This document shows, piece after piece, positions 32,633-43,258 of a stretch of 64,000 bases of DNA. The position numbers were made by a program, and so were the translations under genes. Positions within the stretch are counted from its first letter, which is position 1; each line of letters starts with the position of its first letter. The DNA is from Volutella citrinella (taxonomy: Eukaryota > Ascomycota > Sordariomycetes > Hypocreales > Nectriaceae): assembly GCA_034401135.1 (NCBI GenBank), contig JAWZSP010000001.1, positions 744,001-808,000 of the forward strand. The letters are read 5' to 3'. A model generated the notes under the pieces. The model was not told where the DNA came from. It saw only the letters and a program-made list of their open reading frames with translations, and did no database searches.

Positions 32633-33658
32633 ATGAGCGACATATTGACAGCGAAGATGCCTCGCCGAAAGTTGCTGGACCCAGTCCAAGACGCCGAAGA
32701 CATCGCTGCCCGAGAGCAGGCAGTGATTGGATTCATTCTGCCCGAGGCAAAAAACCACCCCGTTCTATACGAAAATGTCTGCCAGCAGCTAAAGGCCACA
32801 GAGGCGAGCCGAGTAGGGAGCTGGAACGATTTTTCCCTCGCAAAACAGTTCGTTAGTTGGGCACAGATTGCAGCGCCGAATGAACAACCCAAGCTCCAGG
32901 ACCTCCTCGTCCTCCTTGCTGCCCACCAGCTCCTCGTCCCAAACCACTTTGACAAGTTTCGACGCATCATCGAAGAGAGGCGCCTCAAGGTGCGCGCGCT
33001 ACAGCAGTTGGCAGCCATGTGCAAAGAGAAGCAGCGCTCAGTTCGACCGGCCGACCCGACGCACGTCAAGCGAGAAGCGTCGGGGTCCTCATCACTGCCC
33101 GGCCCCCCTCGAGCCATACAGAGTCACCAATCAACCATCCTTCCCTCGATTGAAGGCCCCAGTCACGGCCTCGGAAAAGCCCCCCAGGCCATCCCTCCGT
33201 TCCTGCAATCTCACAGCCGAAGCCCCCGAGGGCTGCCCCAGCGGCAGAAACGAGAGCATGACCCCGACGGCGATGCGGAACAGCCCTCAAGGCCGCAGAA
33301 AATGCACCGAACAGAAACAGTTGTGCTGCGCGAGGCAGGCACACAGACTGACGGCGAGCTCTCCCAACGCGGGATCCTCGAACTGATCCGAGAGGCCTTG
33401 GTACCAATTCACGGCTCAGTCAAAGCCGCCCTCGACGAACACACCGAGTCTCTGAAGGCAACACTCCCCACGATTATCAGGGCCACGGTCCGCGAGGCGG
33501 TTGCCGAAGAGGTGGCCCAGCAGCGCCGCGAGGTCGTGCCCGGCCGACCCCCCATGGTTCGAGCCGTTCCTCAACCTCCCCGGGTGGCTCACGTCATGAG
33601 TTTCGAGCATGCCCCAGCTCCACACCCCTCCAACCCGAGCCCTTTCTACGACTACTAG
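32633..33658 (+). CDS. Uncharacterised fungal protein with helical N-terminal domain
   Basis: Single exon, 341 residues, ATG at 32633. Residues 15-135 look like a folded all-helical domain (AEDIAAREQAVIGFILPEAK, then LYENVCQQLKATEASRVGSW, then PKLQDLLVLLAAHQLLVPNH). A disordered Pro/Ser/Gln region with basic patches follows (PQRQKREHD). A second helical part lies at about 245-310 (GILELIREALVPIHGSVKAA, ATVREAVAEEVAQQRRE). The tail is PNPSPFYDY-like and proline-rich. No signal peptide or membrane span. A nuclear or cytosolic role is likely. I do not recognise the family and no enzyme motif is visible. Confidence 0.7.
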   Translation: MSDILTAKMPRRKLLDPVQDAEDIAAREQAVIGFILPEAKNHPVLYENVCQQLKATEASRVGSWNDFSLAKQFVSWAQIAAPNEQPKLQDLLVLLAAHQLLVPNHFDKFRRIIEERRLKVRALQQLAAMCKEKQRSVRPADPTHVKREASGSSSLPGPPRAIQSHQSTILPSIEGPSHGLGKAPQAIPPFLQSHSRSPRGLPQRQKREHDPDGDAEQPSRPQKMHRTETVVLREAGTQTDGELSQRGILELIREALVPIHGSVKAALDEHTESLKATLPTIIRATVREAVAEEVAQQRREVVPGRPPMVRAVPQPPRVAHVMSFEHAPAPHPSNPSPFYDY

Positions 33659-35151
33659 ACAACGCGTGCGGCATATTTAGAGCGATAGCTTCTTGCAAAT
33701 CGCCTTCCTCTCCAGCTTTGGGGGATGGGCAGGGGTTGGCGAAGGCTCGAGGCGCGGCGGGTGGATTCGGGGTGGTCTAACTGCAGGCAGGAGAGAGTGG
33801 TGACCAGCGGGTGGGCGACTAGGGTGCATTACTGGACTTTAGGCATCAGGCGTTAGGTTTAATGGTATTGTTTGCTATTTGCTTAGGGTCTTAGGGGTCT
33901 GGTTCTGTGATTTAGTTGGGAAAGAAGACGTCTCAAGGGGGTGATTTGCATGCCTGGGCAGTTTAGAACAATAGATCCCCGGCCAAAGGGGACCTCCTGT
34001 CAACACACGGGAGAGCTAGACCAATATGGACGGAAAAAATAAACTTGAATTCTCTGGAGAAATTTCATCGATTCGCGTGTGTTTGGGATGCAGAGAACGA
34101 GGCAGGCGAAAAATGGGTCGAGGAGGAGACGGATCTTGATGTGCACACGTAAACCTCCCCACGAGTTTCGCAGCAGGATCTTCACATCTAGGTTCGCCCG
34201 ACAGATCGCATCGATGCTTCAGAGATCGAGATTTTAGAGGATCAGAGTTAGACCTTGATCCTCCAAAAGAAGCAGGGGATGACAGAGCTCCCCGGGTCCT
34301 TTCTCAAAGTTAGAGGGCGGAGAAACCACCGTCGACACCATCCACATCTCAACATTTTGATGTTTCTCCGTGCTCCATATTCCACCTTGATGGGCCCAAA
34401 TTATTTGATCAAATTTTGCATCCCAAAACTTTGGTGCTGTATAAGCCTTGAGGTCTTCCTGCGTCCGTCCAGATGTGGTTATGGCGCGGTATGGCCGAGG
34501 AGGTCCAACCACATGTGCAGGGTTCACCGGAGAATAGAATGGGAACCTCTTCGAATCGCCCGATGGAATAACCTTTCTTCAAGATTACACTTCGTCTATT
34601 TTGCCCTGCTACATAACTGACCGATGTTTGAATACGTCACTTGCCGCAGCCCTTTTCCGGCTTTAGTGTTGCTACTCAGGAACTAGGCATGCCCAGGTCT
34701 GGGGAAGGTATAAGTGCTCACCACTCAGTCGAAAGAAAGGCAAGACATATTTCTTCGATTGTACCTTGTGCTGCGATTGAGCGTGTTTATTCTCCTGATA
34801 TTCTTGGGCCGACACCAATGAAGGACTTACACGGTGAGTCCCCGGAGAAAGGAGCGTTGCTGAACCTTAACCTTCCCAACTATCTCCGCCATGCATCCAA
34901 CGTCCCCCTCAAGGTGCCTCGATCTTGTCGAAAAACTTATCTGGATGCAATTTTCGCAATTGCTTTCTCCGAGTCCTGGCGAGATGGCTATATAATCCCT
35001 GGTCTCGTCCTGCTCTGCCCCCCCGGAAACCATTCCTCCTCATCATCTTCCTTCACACTCAAAGCTCCTCTATCACCCTCTTTGACAGTCAACTCCACAA
35101 AACCCATCCCATCTACCCTCTTGCTCTTCGTCTCACACACTACTATTCACG
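33659..35151. other. 1.5-kb intergenic, no gene seen
   Basis: Frames of 61-175 codons occur but overlap on both strands without motifs. The last 200 bases are a pyrimidine-rich leader for the gene at 35152. Confidence 0.5.
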
Positions 35152-35706
35152 ATGGCTGTCTTGTCTGACACCCTTCCCACTACCACCGAGGCCTGCGACA
35201 TGGACACCATAATACATGTCCCCCTTAACACTTCCGACGAGACATCTTACGGGGTATTCACTCCCCGTGGCATGTCTCCTGAGAGGCACATCGCCGACAT
35301 CGTCAACAAGGTGTTGACGCAGCTCCGGGAAACCCGGATCCAAATGACCAAGATGGGCTACGAGCACCCCATCAACACCAGCGAACTCGCCGACATGGTC
35401 GACGACGCTCGCAAGATGGCTCATGCCGCCATCTTCCGCACCCAACGCCACTACGCGGAGGTGGTGGAAGGGGCCCAGCTCCAGCAGGTGCGAGAGCTGG
35501 AAGAGATGACGCCCAGTTTCTGCGGGCCAATCGCCGACTGCTTCAGGCGAGGCATCATCAAGATTGGCCACGAAGTCAACCCGCGCTTCGCCATCATGGT
35601 AGCGCAGCGGGACCGCCTGGTGCGAAAGCTCCAGGATGCGATCGACAAGGTTGAGAGGCACCGGCTACTCACCGTGTTGGATTCGGGCAGCGCTGCGCCT
35701 TACTAA
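35152..35706 (+). CDS. Small uncharacterised helical protein
   Basis: Single exon, 184 residues, ATG at 35152 after a leader ending CACG. Mostly helical: residues 45-65 (PERHIADIVNKVLTQLRETR), 78-125 (LADMVDDARKMAHAAIFRTQ, then a Glu/Gln-rich helix) and a last helix (RDRLVRKLQDAIDKVERHR). A short turn with Cys-Gly-Pro (FCGPIADCFRRGI) sits between them. No signal peptide, membrane span or known motif. The composition is ordinary and codon use is C-ending like its neighbours, which supports coding. I do not recognise the family. Confidence 0.65.
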   Translation: MAVLSDTLPTTTEACDMDTIIHVPLNTSDETSYGVFTPRGMSPERHIADIVNKVLTQLRETRIQMTKMGYEHPINTSELADMVDDARKMAHAAIFRTQRHYAEVVEGAQLQQVRELEEMTPSFCGPIADCFRRGIIKIGHEVNPRFAIMVAQRDRLVRKLQDAIDKVERHRLLTVLDSGSAAPY

Positions 35707-36948
35707 GGGTGGCTTGAAGATTACCCTGGGTGCATTTGGTTGGGGCATTGCTGCACTCATTTGATGACCTTGATGAGGCGGGCGAATCGGATTGGGTATT
35801 TTTTGGCGGGAGTTTGGAGGTTTTGGGTACCGGACTCGGATGAGAGTCGACCCCTAAAGTTAATTGACTCGCACTTGCCTTTGTCTGTGCCATTGACCAT
35901 CTCTACCTTTGATGCTTTGGTGTTTCTCCCTTAAATGTGCAACATCTCCCTACCAGAACTGCAAGTGTAACGATGTCGAGACATAAAATGTAGAGAGAGG
36001 CATGGACTTGGCCCATTGTGCTGAAGTAAAGAAGGGAATCTGATGAATTTTTATTGATGCCATACCTCTGCAGTGTCGGCACTGAGGAGGTCACTGTAGA
36101 TGAGGCCATCGCGAACTGGGTACAGCCGCTGTGGAGGATGACGACATATGGTTCGACGTTAAAAGAGTGATGGGGCCAGTCCTGGCTCATACTAGCTCGT
36201 CCATCATAGCAGAACGGGACGGCAGATAAGCTACACCAACCATGATAACGACAGGTACCATGTATACCAGGCTAGCAGTTGCAAGGCAGGAACTGGCCTG
36301 ACGTATGCCCTCCATGTGGAAGCCATGATCAATCGGGGATCCACCCGACCCGTTATCAGCGTGGTACTTATCGGCGTGGGGGATTTGCGAGCGGGGTGAG
36401 GTATACGCTGACTGACCCGAAAGTATCTGGAGAAGGTGCCGGATGATGCGGGGCCTCTTGCGCCGATGTTTTGCGCCTTGGCTGCCTCATAAGGACTAGG
36501 GCCCCCTCCCCGGGGCCGCGTCGCTGCCCTCGATTCTCCCGCATACACGATCGCTCACGCGCAACTTAATCTGGCAACAGAAACGCAAGCGCCAGATCCC
36601 CCCAAGGAACGTCCGCGGAATGATATGCATGTTCCATACTGCGACGCCAGCAGACGACTCTGGCCTGGAGCCCTATCCCTAGGAGGCCCAGCCGCGCCCG
36701 CATCCACAGCCGCGTAGCCGCAGCCGCAGACGCCGGCCCGCATTCGACAGGCTCACCCCCCCCTGGAAGCTGCTGCGACTACTATTACCCGCTTCCTTGG
36801 CCTCCACCAACGGTCGGCTGCCCTGGCCTGGTCTGGCTCTGGCTCAGGCACGGGGTTCTGCCTTTGGCTGTTAGCTTGGGGACTGCAAGACGAAGGCCTG
36901 GCATAGGTACCAGACACGACGACGCAGGCCGAGGCAAGCCAAGGTCCG
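35707..36948. other. Intergenic, upstream of the Zn2Cys6 gene
   Basis: No gene seen. The final 350 bases are GC-rich and probably leader or promoter for 36949. Confidence 0.55.
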
Positions 36949-38665
36949 ATGGCTCTGGCCGACGAGGACCAGCAAAAAGCCGACAGGCCGTGCCACAACT
37001 GTCGCCGCAGGCGCCTGCGCTGCGACCGCACCGTCCCACACTGCTCAAAGTGCGACAGCCGTGGCATCGAGTGTCTTGGCTATGGCCAGCTCTTCCTGTG
37101 GACGGGAGCTGTAGCCTCGCGCGGCAAGCTGGCCGGCAAGTCGTCGAGCGCCGCCCTGTACTCACAGCCCCTGGACGACAAGTCTAGCCACAGCTCTCAT
37201 GACAGTGACCATGACAACGACCAACCTCAGACACTCAACGCAGACGACGCCGCCCCTCAAGACGGGTCCGACGCCTTCGGAGAAGCAACCCGCGACATGC
37301 AGGTCGTGTGTGCGACGCCCACGCGCCGCATGCAGCCCGCCGGCGCCTCCAATACCAGGATCCTCGTCGACCCCCTCTTCCAAGACATGGCTCACTCACA
37401 CAGAGAGTATCTCGCTTATTGTATGCAGTCGTCAATCTCATTGGATTGTGACACCCTCACCGCTGACGCCCATTGTAGTCTCAAATCGTCTCTGCATAGA
37501 CTTTGTCTCCCATGAACAGCCTCGGAGTAACCCCTTCCGCAACTTGCTTCCTTTCACCGAAGCCCATCCCCTGCTCCGCCAAGTCATTGTAGCCACCTCG
37601 GCCACGCATATGTACAATCGGGCACGACCCGAGCACGGAGATGGGCCGAGACACATGCTCATCGATGCTCTCGTAGCGAAGCAGCAGGTCCTGCAGATGA
37701 TGCCCCACGCCCTGGCGAACATTGAGACGGTTGGGGGCGAGGTCCTGCTCGCTGCCGTGCTGTTCCTCATGAACGTCGAGTTGGTCGAATCCGGGAAGCA
37801 CAACTGGAAGATGCACCTCGAGGGAGCTGGCAGAATCATGGAACTTCTACAAGATATTCCTGCCGTCGATGAGGGTATCCGAGCCCACATCATGGCTGAC
37901 TGCTTCATGTATGCCCACCAATATGCTGCCATAGCGTGATATCATGACAGTGACTGACCATAATGTAGCTACTACGTCCTGGACTCGACCTTCAGGCCAG
38001 CTGCTCCTGGAACACACTCATTCTTCGAGACATGCCACGCCCAAGACATTATGCGCAAGGCTGCTAATTCTTACTACTGCTGTCCCCCTGACCTACTTGA
38101 AATTTTGCTTTCTGCGTCACATCTATCCAGCAACTCGTCCGAGAGCGTCATGTCCGAGGAAATGGTGACGTCTGCCGGGGCATCCCTCCTCCAGCGGGCT
38201 CAGAACGTGGACGTTTTGACCTGGGCGCATGAGTCTGTTTCAGAGCCCAACTTGGACAAGGCGACCATGGCGAGTCGTATCCGTACGGGATCGGCGCATC
38301 GCCTTGCCACGTGCGTGTATATTCTGCAAGCCATACCTTCGCTGGTGGTGTGGGTTGGCGATGGCGTATTTGAAACGCTGATGCAGGAGCTGTACCAGGC
38401 CTTGGCTGCCATTCCCGAGAATGATAACAACTTCAAGGCGACGGCGTGGATCACCTTCATTTTCGGCGCGTCTGTCAAGGACCAGGAGACGCGGGAGTGG
38501 GTGGCGAGAAGGCTCAAGGCCTATGTGACGAATTCTCCCTGGGCGTTTTTCAGCGCCGCTCTGGACACGCTCCAGCTTCTATGGCGGCTGGAAGCGGAAG
38601 GGAAGACGAGTAAGAGCTGGCCCCAAACACTGCGGGATCTGAATGTCGACTTCTTGGTGGTGTGA
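36949..38665 (+). CDS. Zn2Cys6 fungal transcription factor
   Basis: Three exons (36949-37420, 37479-37908, 37969-38665) give 532 residues; donors are GTATGC in both introns and the total is in phase. The binuclear zinc cluster starts at Cys15: C-x2-C-x6-C-x6-C-x2-C-x6-C, with the basic loop CHNCRRRRLRCDRTVPHC that reads CGG-type half sites. A Ser/Asp-rich linker follows. Residues from about 150 match the fungal-specific factor domain: FSNRLCIDFVSHEQPRSNPF, then HPLLRQVIVATSATHMYNR, VGGEVLLAAVLFLMNVELVE and HLEGAGRIMELL. Next on the right are a P450 and the A-T-C enzyme, so this is the obvious candidate pathway regulator, but linkage is inferred from position. Acts in the nucleus. Confidence 0.9.
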
Positions 38666-39509
38666 GAGGCGACAGCTTGCAGGATTGAGGAATCAAAAGT
38701 TAAAGTCAGACTCGCCGCGGGCGTCTGCCGCATTGGCCCTGCATGGCAGGGTCGACTCGGGGTAACCTCGAGCCAAGCCAGTGGCTTCACGACGCTGGGT
38801 CTTGAGCCTAGACGTCTTCCCAACGCTACCGCATGAAGCAGCACGCCCGTGGCAGAAATCTGAGCGCCGCACTCTGTTATGGTGCTAGGCGGCTGTGTCG
38901 CGGAGCGTGTACGTCGGACCTGCATCAAAAGGGTTGATCAAACACCCAGTGCTGCCACGGCCTAGTTGAGGTTATGATTGAACATGACGATGTGGAACGA
39001 GTAGCGGTTTTGTTTATCTGGATACCGCGACAGCTGTACAATGAATTCTTTCATGAGCAGATACTTACGACAATTTTTTTTCTTGGCAGCAAGCCTACAA
39101 CGCCGGTGAACTCTATGAACTCATTTCAGATCGTGTGTTGCAGTTAGCCCTCGAAGTTCTCGGGGCAAGCTCAGTCCTGATCCTACCAAGTGAATACCAG
39201 ACGCCAGAGTCACACAACTGAATTCACTGTGCGATATGTCCGCGGCTCCTCGTCACCCCCGCGTGACACTATGGACTGGAGAAGTCGGACAAGAAGTCAT
39301 ATGGCATCCATTTCACGCCGCATTCGGGACACAAAACATTAAACTATAGTCATTAGGTTCCATCTCACCCCGCTCTTGTGCTCAACCAAGACCTTATTAC
39401 AACGCCTTCGCGATCTCCCAGAACCTGCCGGTTATTATGTACTCTGCCGAGCCCAAAATGAAGAAAAAAGAAGGTAAAACCCAGCAAGACAGGGCGAAAT
39501 GCCGGGGAA
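38666..39509. other. Convergent intergenic between regulator and P450
   Basis: 3' flanks of both genes; no gene or terminator-like feature recognised. Confidence 0.6.
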
Positions 39510-41159
39510 TCATGAAGCTCTTTTCACAGCAACTCTGATCCCGTTCTTGGGACAGAGTGTGAGGCCGTACCATTCTTCCCAGTCGCCAGCATCTCGGGAT
39601 TCCAACGACGCATATGTCTGCGCCATGCGAGCCACGATGTACTTGGTTTCAAGAAGTGCGTATTGCTCTGCGACGCGTCAGCTCCGGCTCCCTCTCAGTC
39701 TGCTTTTGTGCGAGTGCCGCAGGCTGACACTCACGTCCTATACAAGCCCGTGTCCCGCCGTTGAAGGGGAGATAGGCCCAGCCAGGCCGTATCTTGTCCC
39801 AGCGGCTCGGGTTGAACTCTTCTGAGTCGTCACCAAAGACTTCCTTGTTGCGGTGCATGGCGAATACGTTGTAGAAGACGGCAGCGCCCTTTGGTACGAA
39901 GAGCGGCGAGCTCCCATCTGCGCCGCCTCCGCGTGGGAGTGCGCTGTCTCTTAGTGCCACCCGCGCGTTTGTTGGGATCACGGGGTGTAGTCTCAAAGCT
40001 AAAGGTTCAAATGCATGGTCAGCATGTGGAAAGCATGATGATACTGAGTGTAGTGAGGGGGATGCTTGCATTCATTGATGCACCATTTCAGGTAGGTCAT
40101 TTTCCTGAGCGCCGCAAGGGTTGGCGGGTCTTGGCCTGTGACTGACAGCACCTCTTCTCGTATTGTGCTGTAGACCTCGGGCATTTTGGCTAGAAAGAAG
40201 AAGAGGTTGCTGAGCAATCCCGACGTCGTGTCTCGACTGGCCAACATGATGTGAAGAATGTGGTCGCTGAGTTGTCTTCGGTCACTCGAATCTCTCATCA
40301 AAGCCTCCAGGAGAGAAGCGTCTTGGCTTCGATTGGCGTCGAGTGCCTGTTGCACAAAGTCGTCCAAGTATCGGTACAGTCTCTTGCGAGCCGCCCTGGC
40401 TCCGGGGTTGATTCGAAGCCAGTGCAGAGGACCTAGTTGCATCTTGCGAATCATGTGCTCAGAGCAAATCATGTAGTCGTCGACGAATTGATGCTCTTTG
40501 GAGTTGCGATTGCTTGAGCTCAGCATACCCGTGGAGTGACCCACGAGAAACTCGGTTGCAGTATCCATGGTGATGCCCATAAACAGCGGTTGGAGGTCGA
40601 CTTCGTCAGCATTGTCCGCAATTCTGTCTGTCAAGCTCTGGAAGTGTCGCTCCAAGATGTTGAGGAAGGCGACTGTATCGCCATCCCTGAACATGCGTCG
40701 CAGCAAGCCTCTGGCTCGTTTCCAGTTGTGCCCAGTCAAGACGAAGATGCCGTTCCCAAAGAGACTGCCAATGACGGAAGTGCGGAACTCGGGAAGCTCA
40801 AAACTATCTGGATCTGTAGCAAGTAAATGCTTGATGTTCTCCGGCTCGCAAGTGTAGACTGCTTGCCACGTCCACCTAGCCTCGCTGTAAGTTGGGCCAA
40901 GCCGTTGGAAAGCCTCCCAGGTACTGTGCAAGTACCGATCGGGGGCTTTGCTGAAGATTGAGTTATACAAAAAGTCTAGACCAATAAACGGGTCTTTAAC
41001 AGCGAGTGAACTGGTTGCCTTCTTGCACCCTCTGGCTCTTGCAAATCTTAGTCGTTGAAGAGAGCTTCGGATCATAAACAGAGACAACGGGAGTGTCATG
41101 ATGAGCACAATAACAAAGACATTCTCCCGAAGGAGAAAAGAGAGGAGTGTGTTGAGCAT
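39510..41159 (-). CDS. Cytochrome P450, microsomal, CYP52/CYP539-like
   Basis: Three exons (41159-40070, 39998-39735, 39667-39510) give 503 residues. An N-terminal membrane anchor (FVIVLIMTLPLSLFMI) is followed by a basic stop (RFARARGCKK). The sequence PFIGLDFLYNSIF resembles fatty-acid and alkane hydroxylases of the CYP52 clan. I-helix: ASRDTT at 307-312, with Ser where the clan usually has Gly. K-helix E363-S-L-R366. Heme loop FNGGTRACIG with Cys449. The first intron (40069-39999) starts with GC; only this donor restores E-S-L-R. The second intron uses GTGAGT. An in-frame ATG at 41381 could extend the N-terminus by 74 residues but would bury the anchor. It diverges from the A-T-C gene and probably hydroxylates its product or precursor (inference). 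Confidence 0.92.
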
Positions 41160-41636
41160 GATGCGAGTGTTGTAAAGAGAGTATGGCGAGGAGGAAGGCT
41201 GGGAACGAGAAGTTGGACGACGCACTGCAAGACTGGGAACAAATATTGCTTGGAAACTAACATGACGATTACCTGAATCAATGTCTTTGTGATGTAGATA
41301 CGAAGGCATGCGCGTGCTTCTTTGCCCTGCTTCCAGCAGCAACCGGTTGATCCATTTCATTTGACTCGGCTGGACAGCCATGCCTTCCAGGATCCCAATA
41401 TCTGATCACCTATGAAAACTCTGTATCTTGCCTCGCATACAGCCTCTAGGCACCGGGGGGGCTTGCTGCTTGGCCTGGTTCACCTGGCTTGCCCGCGCCA
41501 CGCCGTCTCCCTTGCATTCCGCCCGGCATTAAACGCCACTAACATCACATGCTGTTGTGGAACGGGAGAAACGGGACTAATAAAGGAAACTGAAAGAGCT
41601 TGCCATGGAGATATGGGGGGTAAATAAGGCCAAGGT

Positions 41637-41649
41637 CTCGGAGTCCGAG
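41637..41649. promoter_or_regulatory. CGG-N3-CCG palindrome, candidate Zn2Cys6 site
   Basis: CTCGG-AGT-CCGAG, perfect 5-base arms around 3 bases, in the divergent promoter 478 bases upstream of the P450 start. Zn2Cys6 dimers bind inverted CGG half sites of this type. Assignment to the neighbouring regulator is inference. Confidence 0.35.
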
Positions 41650-42690
41650 TTGCGACGGGCCGTGTTCGGCTCACGCCTCATTCAGCTTTGCGCCGCAAGG
41701 CAGACCTGCTCACCTTTGCCATGACAAGCTTAGCAACCTGGGCTGGATTAGAATAGATCAATACAATTTCAGCTTTCCCAAACAAATACCATGTCCGCGC
41801 CCCGATGCAGTGACACGGCGCCTTGGGAATGAATGACGAGGGGGGCGCTGGAGGGCGGCATTCAGGGGGGCGGCGCAGATTGACAGTTGAAAGCCGATCT
41901 CCAGTGTGTCATGCGTGACTCAAGGATAGATCAGGCACCGTTTTGAGACAAATCGTATGGCTGCGGCGATCGTGTAGGGTCCTGTCGATGGTGTAGCCCC
42001 GAGGCGATGTTCCCGATGTGACCCTTGGCGCGGGACACTGCGGCCTTCGTATTTTTTCGTCTTGGTCAGACGATCATATGAAACACCCGGATGTGTAACC
42101 TGAAGAGACTATACAGTCATGGGATTATGGAAATAGCAGCCTGGGTGATATCAGCCGCCTCTGGTTGGGCCGGTGGGCAGGCCTCCGATATGACGATGTG
42201 CGTCGGTAGGGAGTTGGTACAACTGCGATATAGACCAATAACATTTTGGATTCCCTTGCTTGCAGGCCCTTAGTCTCACCGGTACAGGCAAAATTAACCA
42301 TAAAAAAGTGGAAAAAGGAGTATCTATGTGGTTGAGCTCATTCAGCCCTTGGCCCATCTCGTGCTCTCAACTCGGCAATCTACCAGCATCTCTTCTTCCT
42401 TCACCGGCTGAACAAGTGGACTGTGCACAAAGCAACGGTTCCATATGAGCCTTCTCAGCTGAAACAGTATTGGACATGCTCGTATAAGTCTGGAAATTAG
42501 GCCGTCCTTGCTTGTTGTATTGATATGCTTATTCCACAATCCATGACCTACGTAATAAGGCCAAAGGTGCAGCCCACCTCCCGCACAGGAGTACATATCG
42601 ATCCTCGGAATCCATAAAGGAACAGAGACTGGACCAAAAATGTCTCGGATACCCTCCACCTCTACCCGGGGAAAGCTCCCCGCCGGCCGC

Positions 42691-42707
42691 CCGAGTCTCT
42701 GAGACGG
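42691..42707. promoter_or_regulatory. CCG-N11-CGG with internal 11-bp palindrome
   Basis: Everted CCG/CGG triplets 11 bases apart enclose GTCTC-T-GAGAC, 552 bases upstream of the A-T-C start. Possible regulator site; single occurrence, so weak. Confidence 0.3.
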
Positions 42708-43258
42708 GGTGACCGGTCAGCCCCCCTCGAGATCCTGCAACTGGGACGTCGGGTTGAGTGTCATGCTGCAAGGCACGAGTGACACCCGAATCTGCTTTTC
42801 CCAAGGCGGTGTGACGGACGATAATAAGGGAGGCATTCCGTTGGCTCTTGGCGCGAGTGGCTTCTGGCGGGCGAAATCGTTGGCTGCCAGCGCATAAATG
42901 TATTAGACCTTGGCCCTGACCCCAGTTCATCTGACACACTTGGTTCATGCGAACCGAACTCTCGGAAAATTTGATGTGACCGGATGGATGGGGGCTGAGA
43001 CATGAGGCGGTCCTGGTAGGGCGGGACATGGGCAAGGAGTCTTTGGCCAAGCCCGAGCAGGTATCGTGGACGGTACGAAACGGTGTTGTGGTTGTATTTA
43101 TTAGATTTGAACGCACGTTTACTCTCCGAGTGGAATCAGTTCGCATTCCCCCCTCAAAATAGCTCGATTTCATTGTCGATAGCACATAGCATTAAAGGTA
43201 ACGGACACCACTTCTACTACAGATTGCCCTATCAACTCTCCTGCTAGATAGGGGCATC

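Larger units (their letters stand above)
41160..43258. other. 2.1-kb shared divergent promoter region
   Basis: Lies between P450 and A-T-C start codons. No supportable gene. Contains the CGG/CCG elements listed below. The first 220 bases may be P450 leader, with a possible small GTAATC...CAG intron. Confidence 0.6.
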
